Assembly: GCA_930367215.1 (NCBI GenBank)
Contig: OV884059.1
Location: 71,643,393 to 71,707,392, forward strand
Origin: Pollenia angustigena
Lineage: Eukaryota > Arthropoda > Insecta > Diptera > Polleniidae
Direction: 5' to 3'
Length of the DNA: 64,000 bases
Each line of letters opens with the position of its first letter. Position 1 is the first letter of the stretch. Below are positions 22,501 to 34,600 of the stretch, in pieces. The translations under genes and the position numbers were made by a program. Below the pieces are notes generated by a model. The model was not told the origin of the DNA and made no database searches. It was given only the letters and a program-made list of their open reading frames with translations.

Positions 22501-25500
22501 GAGGATAAATCCTTGCACCCAAAAACTTTTTCATTATAAATTTTAAAATGCAATAATCCCCCAAAAAATATATTGGGTCTTTATTCCATAATGATTTTTT
22601 GGGGGATAATTTCATATGAAATAATACCCCAATTAAAAATTTGAAATAACACCCCAAACAAAATTAAATAACCCCCAAAAAATCGTTTTTGTTGTTCTCT
22701 GTACAAACTTTTGGGGGGTTATATTTTGGGGGGTTATTTCATGCCGCCGAAAAGTATACTATTTATTAAAAACCGTGAAAGCTGTAAAGAATCAGAAAAC
22801 TTACAGAAACAAATCGCTTCTATTGCGAACATGGCTAAAATTCGCGAAAAATTGCAACATTTTAAACAAACCCAAAAACTAATTTGAGATCGCTAAATCG
22901 ATTAAAAAAAAAAACAAATTGTTTGACTTTCACCAACCCATTAATACTCTAATTGAAAACGAATAAAAACATGTGGATGTGAAATGCAGAACACCAAAAA
23001 TGCTGAAGTAATCCACTTTCAAGTGGATTCGGATTCTAGAACACACACAAATATTCTGTTAATCGGGCCTGTTCTGAAATCACGTGATTTCAAATCACGA
23101 GCTTTTAAAATCACACGTGTGATTTTGTGGCGTTCTGAAAGTCATACCATACCGTAAATCAAAATCACACCGAAACACACATAAAAGGAACACCAAAATA
23201 TCACACCTATAATTTTAAAAGGCACATGTGATTTCAAATCGGGAGATTTGAGTTACAATATTAACTTTCAGAACAGGCCTGTATTACAGAAATCTTATTT
23301 AAAGCCGATTCTTAAAATTTTTGCGTTTTTTATTTCCAGCATAGCCCTGTTTACTTCAGAAATGGATTTTAAAATCGGTAGAAGTTCATCACACTTGCTT
23401 ACAAACAATCATTTCATCACATACCTGATTATGTTTAAACCAGTGTTCGAAAATAAACAGTACATTATTTAACGTTCGGCTCTCACACACCCAAGAACGA
23501 TATCTATATTTTTAGTGATTGTGTAGATATACACAACCCTTAATACCGTTCGTAACTATTTTCAAGAAAGAACCGAACATTATACAATGTTAAATTTGTT
23601 AAAAAACAGAACAATTGTAGCGATACTGTAGACAAACATTATATTTTAATGTTCTATAATGTTTTTTTCGTGTGTGTATTTTGTTTTTGTAAAAAATTTT
23701 TGTTTTTTTTTACCAGCCAAAAGAGACGAACATTAACGAGCCGAACCGAACACATTGATTTTGTGGATTTTCAAAAAAAAAAAAAAAAAAAAACCGAACG
23801 GAATTAAATGTTCACATCTTTTGTTGAGTTTGATAAAAACAGTAATATTTTTGTGTTCGAAAGATGACTAACAGGGAAACGTTATTTTTTAATGATTTTC
23901 TATACAAACACTAGTAGCGTTTGTGATTCCCACAAATCTACCGAACCGAAAATTAAGAAACGATATTTAGTGCTTATTTTCGAACACTGGTTTTAACAAT
24001 AAAAGCCAATATTTTGGTCGTTCCATTGAATTTGTTGTTTTATTAAAAAAAAAAGGAATTCTATGCCCCTAAAAAACACCCAATACAAATAGATTATTAA
24101 CGATTTAGAAAACCGTAAACAAAAAAAATTTATTCATAAAGTTTTTGTACAAACTTGATTAAACAAGATGGAGCATTAGACAACAAATATCGAATCAGAA
24201 AATGTAAAACATAAATAAAACTATATATAAAACTACAAACAAAAATTACTGGCAATAACAGTAATTTATGGCGCAATTGTAAACGATGAGTGTGATTAAA
24301 ATTAAGAAATTCCTTTATGGAAATGGTACCAAAAAAACTGTTGCTTAATTGAAGGATTTGTTGAAGAAGCCAATTTAAAAATAATTGCAAAACCTGCAAA
24401 AACTTGGAAATAAGCAGCCCAACTAGAAATCCTATAAGTATTATGAAGTTCATGTTTGTTTTAGAGTTAGGAGGCAAAGTATCCGTTGTTGAATTCAATC
24501 CTTCACATAACGAGGAGGATATTTTAGGGTAATTCTTAAATTCATCGTCTAGACTATCTTGCTTAAATGAATCCAAGAGCAATGTTTGAGATTGCCTTGA
24601 TTTCTCGAAAGTTGAATTTTTGTATTTTTGCATAAAACTCCTACTACAAGGTGTAGTTGGATCTGTATCAATTTCATCGTCATCATCATTATTTATAACT
24701 TTTGGCATTTTTGGTTTGAAACGAGAAGGAGATGATTCATTTTCAATGATTTTGGATGTATAAATGGGTTTAAATTCCTTTAATTTCCTTGGTTCCACAT
24801 CTTCTTTAAACTTTTGGGGGCAGTTATTTAATCTAAAAGCTGATAATCTGGAACTACTGACGGCAGCAGTCTGGTCGCCTTCTGCACTTACAATATTCCC
24901 AGTAAAATTGCTTGATTTTGCGCGTAAAACTAAATTGCGAAATTGATCTTGTTGTTTTAATCGAACTGTTTCAACGCATTCTTTCATTTCTCTTAATGTG
25001 TTATATAATGATGAATCCATTTATTTCTTCGTTTTGTAATAAAATTTTTTAGTTTGATCTTTTTTTGACAAAACTTTTTTATACATAAAAAAAAAAATTT
25101 TTTTCCCAGTACATTTGAAATAAAAACAAAAATAAATTTAATTTGAATTTTTATTATAGCTAGTGCGGCCGGAGAACACTACAGGTAAAGGCATTTGCCC
25201 AACTGTTTGCTTTTATATCCACGCCACCAAATTATATTTATACCAAGTACATGCAAGTCTACAACAAATCAACAATAAAAAAAACAACATTCATTTTGTT
25301 TGTGTCAAGGCGAATTTATTACAGGTGGTCCTAAAAGCCCTGCTGATATTAGCTAAAATCACTGTTGGATGTCAAAATTTTGTTTATTCTCTTTTATTAT
25401 CTTTGTTTCTGTTTTGTTTTATTTCTGTTTTTGACATTGCACAATGATTTTACAAAAACAAATTGCTTGTGGTTTTTGTACGAGTTGTACTTGTTGTAGT

Positions 25501-25576
25501 ACCGAGATTACCTGGGATGAATTCGCCTTGGTTTGTGTAAAAACATTTGATACTGTCAAACAGCCAAACATAAAGA

Positions 25577-25607
<31 letters not shown>

Positions 25608-28600
25608 GGCGCACTAAAATGTAAGCAAATTTTGACACTATCGAAAATAAAACAACTGAACAGCTGATCACTTGCATGTACTTGTAACACGCCACTATAG
25701 TGGAGACGGCATTATACGTTTGAGCTGATGTGATTTACACTAAAAAATACTGGTACTTGACCCACCTTTTTATATATCGGTCGATTAAGAATATTTTATT
25801 TAATCGACCGGCTGGCTTGCTGTCCATTTATATTTTGTGCTTTAAGTACACACGCAATTTAAGATATACATAATTTGATGAAACTTTGTGTGTGTACTTT
25901 TTAATTGTCATAAGGACCAAGCCTATTGAAAATGGTGACAATCGCTCAATAATTTCACATAGCCTTCATACAAGCTTCTTTCCTGAATAGAGTCTTTGCG
26001 TCCTTAAACCATCTTATTATTTTGGTATGTAGATTAAAATTGGCCTAAGCATATTTGTTTGCAATGTAAATTATCCCACCAAATTTGATTCGAATTGGTT
26101 CATATTTGACCACTGCTACATACATACATACAAATACCACTCCCGAAAATGGCTTTTAATGGCAAAGAACTCATATATAAATCTAGAGTTGACAACATAA
26201 TTTTGTTAAGGCGGGCCCACGATTACACATAGGTACCAAATAGGGTACACTCTCGAAAAGTTGTCTGTAAATACTGTGGTGTAGAGTATCACATGGTCGG
26301 TATTGACCAACTATACTCTCCTACCCCCTTATTCATAAAAAATATTTCAGTTTCATAAAATTCGTGTTATAAACCTGAGCTATTTTTTATGAATACGGTT
26401 TTTTTATATACGAGCTTAGTTACTTTTATGTTTAAATGTTTAAATTTATACTCTTAACTCTCTCGGATCAATCCACATACCGTTTGAATGCGATTTAAAA
26501 AGGGATTTTCTTACTCAAAAGGTTTCATTAGTATTTTTTAGAAAATAATTTTTTTTTCATATCTTTTAAAAGCAAAAGAAATAACAAAAAGCTTTGATTG
26601 GTTTTATAAAAAGAATAATAAACTAAAAAATAAAAAAGCACGTACGAGTGCCACATTCGGCTATGCCTAATCTTATATAACCTTCACCATTGTGCAATAG
26701 GAACAGAAATTTATAGGAGTAATCACGAAAGTCATTGTGCAAATTTTCAATTTGTAAAGTTGCAGTGCATATTATGATTGATCGTGAGAATACCACTTTT
26801 ATTTGTTGTGCAAATGTGCTATTTTTCTAAAAATTTATTCTGGCAAAACAAAAAACTTCTGGCAGCACTGCAAAAAATCTGCATTTATTTACAATATGTA
26901 TACACAAGCAAATTAAAATAAATTGTTTCTTTTTAAATTATGTATTTAAATTTAATTCCCTATTTTATACTAAAACCCACGAAAATTTTCAATTTATAAG
27001 TTTCCTTAAAAAACAATATGGCGCTTAATAAGTAAAATGTTATTATTAACATTTGTTTGCAACTGAGCAAATATGCACTACATACTAATTTTGATGATGG
27101 TTTTCTTTTAGGGCAAACGAAGTAAAATAGAACTAATTGCAAATTCGTACATTTTGTTGTTGTGTTGTGCCAATGTGTGTATTTTTTGCACGAATTTGCA
27201 TTGTTTGCACACTTTGCACTACCCATCGTGAATTCCCTTTAAATAAATACCGTTCTATAGATATAAGTAATTGTATTTTGTGCCACGCCCACTTCAGCAA
27301 TTCAGCCCACATTTTTTCGGATTGATAACCAAGATGCTTGTTTCTAATTTGGAAGCTTTGGTTCTTGCCGTTCTCCGGATATACGGAAATATATAATGTC
27401 TTTGTAATACCCCTGACAGACATGTTTTATACTATGTTTATATACTCTGTTGTATTGCCAAATTTGTAGTACGTATACTTTAAATAAGATACCACATTTA
27501 TACTACGTACATTTTCGTAGTATATAAACCAGGAATATACCACTTTGTTGCATGGTTTAATTGTAGCTTAGGTTAACACACATATAGTATAGTATACAAA
27601 TCCTATGTCTGTCAGGTGTATACGAGAGGTGCCACGGCCACTTCTCCAATCCCGCCCATATTTTAAGAGGTTATGTATTAAAAGCTTTGTGTACCGAATT
27701 TGGACAATTTTTCTCCTTTCGTTCTTTACCTTTAGATATAAAAAAATATTTTGTGAAACGCCCACTTCTCCAATCGCGCCCACATTTCGTGGGATGTTGT
27801 GTATTGAAAACCGAGATGTTTGTAACTATTTTGGAAACTTTGGCTCTTGCCGTTCTCCAGATTTACAGAAAAAAGAAATTATGAAACGAAAAATAAGAGG
27901 CAGTCGTGATTTTTTGCTCAATTCTCAGTCATTTATGGACCGATCCGGCTGAATTTCAATAGCAAACTTAAACGGCATTTATGTGACATAAATATATAAC
28001 AACCTTGTCCCCATCGTTTCCGGGGTCTTCGGAAACCCCATTTCAACATGCCCACGGACAGACAGACATCTTTAAATCAACTTCGCTACATAAAAGGACT
28101 CAGAATATACATATATGTATGTTTATGTACTTTCTAGGGTCTAAGAACAATATTGTAGAAATTACAAACGAAATGACAAATTTATATACATACATACATA
28201 CTGTCAGCGTCAAAATAAAGTGTACAACTGGTTTTCTAATATAAAAAGTGTTATTTCGAGCCCGAGCCACGTCAAGAATGAAAGATTATCAATAACAATT
28301 TTAATTAATTTTCATGTTGTAAAATTTCTTTCTTCATAAAAATAATTTAATGAAAATTAAATTTCATGAACTTAAGCCTAATTAAAAATATTAAAAATTT
28401 GGATTAAAAACCATAAATAGTTCAACAAAATAACCACAATACTAATTATTAGCAAAAAATAATTAAAATTTTTAGAAGTTTATTATCATTTACAAAACTT
28501 TGGACAATGTTATTACAATTTATAATTAAAAATTTGAAATACTTCAAAAACAACAAAAACAATACAATAAAAAAACTAATATACTCCGTTTTAAACGCGT

Positions 28601-31600
28601 CAAAAAAAGTGTATAGTTTTAAAATACAAAGAAAAGTGAAGTGGCTTCTAGTCTCTTTGGCATCAATTCCACCCATTTTAAAGTTAGCTCAGTAGACAAT
28701 TTTGGCTACCCTTCCTGCAGAATTTTATTCAGAGAGTGCTTGCTGCTAATGTTTTTTTTAATTTGTCTGTCCAAATGTTTTCAGATGTTTACTTGAGTTG
28801 ATATCGAGCGACTATTGGGCTGATCCATCTGTTTTAGGATGTTTTACAAAAGCTAACCCTATCACGCTTCACTTTAGATGCTATATTTTTTCCGTTGAAT
28901 TTCTTATTTCTACCTTTTATCACGTTTTTTTTTTGTCCGACTTGCTTTTGTCAATTTTTGGAGCAACGCATTTTTCACAGATGACAGCAAGCTTGAAGTC
29001 TGATCAAATTTGGCAAAGTAAAAATTTAACTTTTTATAACTAACATAACCATTTTTATATCGGAAAACAAGCTGTACACTTTATTTTGACGCTCACAGTA
29101 CATATTTATACCCATTTACCTTCGATGAAGAATATAAAAATTGATGAGTGGTATGTGTAACAACTTTTTGCATACTTTTAGGTAGCATGAAATAAATAAT
29201 AAATTTAAACAAAAATGTTTAGGAGTTAATAAATATTTAAATTAAAATTAAATTAAATTTAACAATTAACTTTAACCAAACAAAGACAATAAATGCACTT
29301 TTTGCTCAAAAAGAAAAACAAATCATTATATAATGAATGATATGTATGTAAATTTAAAATGAAAATCCAAACAAAACGAAATTTACAATTTTGTTTCATT
29401 GTTTATTTTTAGCTTAAACAATTTAATAAATGTCTTCTGTAGTTGAAGTGGTAGAGGAATGATGTAAGAAAATAGTTTTACAGACACAATTTTCAAACAA
29501 TGAAATTAAAGCTGAATGTGTTTTTTGTTAGAAAGAAATAAAACAAACAAAATTATAAAAAAAAGAAACTCACCTCATGTTTTAGGTGAAAATGAGTTAT
29601 ATATTAGATATAGAGAAGTTGTAGAGGTAGTAGAGGTAAAAACACAGGTAAAAGAAGTTTTTCGGATTTTTTTTTTTTTTTTGTTTTCAACATAATGGAC
29701 GGAATAATTGAATAATTAAATCATAAAATAATTTTCTTTATTTTATTTTAAGTAGTTGGTGGTGCTTATCTAGGAAGAGGAGGTGATATACAGATTGATA
29801 CATTTATGGTGAGTTGAGAAGTTGTATGTGTGTGCGCGCACTCTCTTTTTTATCTCTCTCATATACTTATTTATTTTTTTTTTGTGTAACTTATAGAAAG
29901 ATATATTTTACATATTTGGTTGATCATTTAAGGCTTAAAAAATAAAATAGGAATAAAGTTGGTTTTAATATTATACCTATGTATGTATTTAAAATAAAAA
30001 AAAGTTGTTAAGGAAAAAATGGTGTTATGATTTAATATATATGTACTAATTTTTTTTTTAAATACGAATAACCTAAATGTATGCTTTATTTTATTAAATG
30101 CAAGCTTTTGTTTATCTATCTAGGCAAAAAAGCTAAAATAACTTAAAAAACATTAAACCCCTTTCCTCAAGCTATATCATTTATGTTTAAACTAAAATAA
30201 TTTTTATATGTTCCTTCTTAAATGGACTTTTTAGTTATCATTAAAATATATACTTTATTCTCAGGTTGATTCATATTTGGCGCAAAAGTAATGTCATAAT
30301 TTGAAAGAGCTCTTTGTTTTCATAAAAAGTTTATTTGGCCGTAAAGTTATAGGGCTCAAGGGCCGTTTTACCGCATTTTGAATTATTGCTCTCAAAAAAG
30401 TGCCCCAGATATGCAAATTTTGTTTGATAACATAACAAACTTAATGGAAATGGGCTTCGTCCTCATTATGATTTTTGATATAAAATCATAACTTTCTTGC
30501 ACAAAGTTTAACAGATTGTCAGTAAGTAAACCTTGTCCGACGGTCAGCAGTTAGTGAAGAGTTTGCATTTTGTACGGTAATATTTTCAAATCTTTTACCA
30601 AAATTCGTTGCAACGAACGCCTGTGGTTTCTCTCTGACGTCGTCAGCAACAGTAGCTTTGTTCTCGGCCAAACGAGCAATATTAGGCTGGCTATTGCTTG
30701 AGACATCTGTAGGGGACCCAGTTTGCACAAGGCGCTTAGAGTTTTCTTAATTGTTCGAGCACATGTCAAATAAGTTGTTACATTGATTTCATATTCTTCA
30801 GCAGCGTTCTCAGTTTTGGGGATTTATCCCCAAATAGGGGATTTTATTTTGTAAATGTGGATAAAAATTTCGTAAAAATCCCCACGGGATTTTTTGGGGA
30901 AAAGCATTTTTTCGCGGAGGATTTTTGGGGATAATATATTATTATATACGCCATTTGTGCAATGACAAAGTCTTTTTTGGTCCGAAGTTTTTTGTCATAC
31001 TAAAACGCTGGTTGTTCGAAACCTTTTCAAGACCTTGCTGAAACAGTTTTAAATACGCTTTCTGTACCAACATGTTACGCTTGTTTCTATAAAAAATAGA
31101 ATCAAAACCAAAATTCGCAAAATAATGTAGTATGAGTTATTGGAAGCTCTTATTACAATAAATACATACTTTAAAAATAAATCAGTTTGCTGTGACAAAC
31201 GTTTTCCATATTCTCAAATGCTAACACTTTTTAATACAAACAACATGTAAAACAAAATTGCATTGGCTGAAGAACCAGAAGTTTTTGAAATGATAACCAT
31301 TTATGCATAATTTTTTTTCTTGTGCGTCTTTTTATATACCTTTAAAAGTCGTAGATAGTATTTGGAACTCAAAGTACAAATCTGTGGCATAAGCTAAATT
31401 TAAAAGTTGAAAACATTTTTGTTTATCATACAAATTTTCATTCAAAAACATTTTTGTTTACATTTTTAAAATTTTTTATTATAAACGACATTTTTCTTTG
31501 ATTGTTGGCAAGGCGAATTCATAAAGGTGACATTTTTTTTTTGTGTGTATACTGAATGTCAAGCTTTGTTTATATTTTGTGAAAAAATTAATTCAAATTT

Positions 31601-34600
31601 AAAATTCAACAAAAATTTGAATAGTTGAAAAAAACTTATTTTAATTTATATAAAATTTTAATTTCAAAAGATTTTGTTATTCGTGCTTAATTCCCAGTTT
31701 TTATTATTGATAAAAACACTTGAAATTTATTGTTGATGGGATAAGCTATTCCTATTCATTTCACTGGTTGCTTAGGCCAGATCATCAGGAAACTTCATCC
31801 ATAAAGGTTTTAGACAAACTAAAGATATTAAACCAAATAAAACTGTTAAACGTATAAGAATTATAGCAACAGTTCTACTTGTAACAATATCAAAGTTTAA
31901 ACAAAACACATCAACAATAAACAACAGTGGGTTCATCTCATTTACATTTCCCCACTACAATTAGTTGAAATTCTCTCAACATTAATTGTAGTTGTAAGTA
32001 GGTTAAGAAAAACAAAATGAAAAAAAAAACAACAACTTACAAAAGATGTTGTCAATTAAGTGTTTTTGGGGAAATGTAAGATGACATGAACCCACTGTTG
32101 TTTATTGTTGATGTGTTTTGTTTAAACTTTGATATTGTTACAAGTAGAACTGTTGCTATAATTCTTATACGTTTAACAGTTTTATTTGGTTTAATATCTT
32201 TAGTTTGTCTAAAACCTTTATGGATGAAGTTTTCTGATGATCTGGCCTAAGCAACCAGTGAAATGCATAGGAATAGCTTATCCCATCAACAATAAATTTC
32301 AAGTGTTTTTATCAATAATAAAAACTGGGAATTAAGCACGAATAACAAAATCTTTTGAAATTAAAATTTTGTATTCCCAAAAATTGTAATTACTTTTTGA
32401 TAATAAACAGGCAGTGCACGGCCTAAAAAACACTTAATTGACAACATCTTTTGTAAGTTGTTGTTTTTTTTTTATTTTGTTTTTCTTAACCTACTTACAA
32501 CTACAATTAATGTTGAGAGAATTTCAACTAATTGTAGTGGGGAAATGTAAGATGAGATGAACCCACTGTTGTTTATTGTTGATGTGTTTTGTTTAAACTT
32601 TGATATTGTTACAAGTAGAACTGTTGCTATAATTCTTATACGTTTAACAGTTTTATTTGGTTTAATATCTTTAGTTTGTCTAAAACCTTTATGGATGAAG
32701 TTTCCTGATGATCTGGCCTAAGCAACCCGTGAAATGCATAGGAATAGCTTATCCCATCAACAATAAATTTCAAGTGTTTTTATCAATAATAAAAACTGGG
32801 AATTAAGCACGAATAACAAAATCTTTTGAAATTAAAATTTTGTATTCCCAAAAATTGAAATTACTTTTTGATTTTATAAAATAATAAAAATGAATATAAA
32901 ATATAAACACAAGAAATCAAAAATGCGTAAAGAATAAGTGGAGCCACAATTAATTTGCAACTGAGGACTTTCTAAAGCAATTGTGTATATTTTATTATCA
33001 AAAAAATTTCCTTTTTTATATTTCCAACAAATATTTTTGACATTCACTCTAACTTTTTACAAAAAACAAAATACATAGTATTTTTCAATAAAAAGGGATA
33101 GCTAGCATAACTCTTTCTCATGATGCGGTCACCTTTATAAATTCGCCTTAAATGTTGGTTTATTTTCTTATTTAATAAAAATGATTTTTTCACCGAGTTT
33201 TTTATAAAAACTTTTTTGCTATCCTATCTTGAATAAATGTGTTTTGTCAAAATGCCACAGAAATAAAATTAGTGTTAATAATATAACACAAATTAATTTA
33301 ATTTGAGAACACAATTTTTCCTTTGCCATAATATTATTTTATTTTTTAGGGAATTTTTGGGGATAAAAATTCGGTAATTGGGGATAAGGTATAAAATAAA
33401 ACTGAGAACCCTGTTGTTGAGACGTGTATCACTCAATGGCTTGTTGACAACTAATTTCCTATAAATGTACATATCTACATAATAAATGTTAACCCAAATT
33501 ATAACGACACTTTTGCGCCATCCTTTTTCTATCGTTTCTTTATATTTTGCGTTTATATAACTGGTTGCCTAGCTGGTAATCAACTAACAGTTTTAATGGT
33601 ATATAGTGTTCTTAAGTACATATTTGTTTAACTGCAAAATGAGTATAAAGAACAAAACATTAGAAATCTAGTTCACCGTAATTTAAAATATTTTATTTAC
33701 TCATTAAGTGCTTAAACAGAGGACCAGGATCAACGCTTGGAATCAATATGAATCACACTCGTCCAAATATTTTCAAACAGCCTACAAATCGAGCTCTTTA
33801 CGCAAAAATAGCTTAAGCGACATCATTTTAAGTTTTCGTTTTTTTAATAAATGAATTTATTGGCAACACTTGCATTATCTCCTAAAATTTTATGGTCACA
33901 TAAAGTACCATTACGATTATATAGCAAAACAGTTTTAGCTTAAGCGACAACTTTCACACAAAATTTTATGAAATATAAAGGTTTTTCATGTCACAAGTGA
34001 CAACCTTGCGAAAAAGCAAAAGTGCAAAAACAACAACCACATGGACAATTATTTCGCACAAATACATAATTATTTTTATGTCGCTTACGCATTTTTGCGT
34101 TAAGGGATGGATATATCTCGCAACAGTACTATACGAATGTACTTTTATTTAATTTTGTTTTAAATAAAGTACCAAAAAATATGCATCCGTTTTTGTGTTT
34201 TATTTCATTATTATAAAAAAATAACTTTTTTTTTATAAAACTACAAACCAATTTTTATAAAAATTTTGCAATAAAAATATTAGTGACCAAAATGAAAAAA
34301 TTTTGATTACATGTAACGAAAAACTTGTTAATTAAAAGAAAAACTATAGAAAAATTAAAAAAAAAAAACACATACACAAAACTACAAAGCATATTTTAAG
34401 GCGAGTGCATTGTTTCTCAAAAATAATTCTAATTAAAGTGTTTAGGATTTGTTTTATTTTACCCGTAAAAAACAAACACTGAAAGAAAATGCCATTAACT
34501 AAAATTTAAAAATTTAATTACCGATTATTTTGGCACAAAGAAAATGTGGCAAATTCCAGCTATGTCCATCTTTTTTTATTTTATTATTTTTTAGTTAAAA

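Larger units (their letters stand above)
31382..33260. mobile_element. CTGTGGCAT-terminus element, third layer
   Basis: Ends CTGTGGCATAAG and the complement of CTGTGGCATTTTGACAAAAC, with AAAT on both sides (31378-31381, 33261-33264). Related to 40589-40834 and, by termini, to 47829-48413. Confidence 0.5.
30802..33413. mobile_element. hAT-like element, second layer of the nest
   Basis: Ends CAGCGTTCTCAGTTTTGGGG and the complement of CAGGGTTCTCAGTTTTATTT. The 8-bp flanks TTCTTCAG and TTGTTGAG agree at six of eight bases. Subterminal GGGGAT words abound (GGGGATTTATCCCC, GGGGATAA). No transposase remains. Confidence 0.6.
30279..33520 (-). mobile_element. Mariner-like relic, outermost layer of a nest
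   Basis: Inverted ends GGCGCAAAAGTAATGTCATA and the complement of GGCGCAAAAGTGTCGTTATA. Minus-strand translation gives DEAHFH, then KQNLHIWG, the catalytic-core motif of the same transposase group as 15419-15962, plus degenerate coding near 30519-30728. Only about 640 bp belong to it; the rest is nested insertions. Confidence 0.6.
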
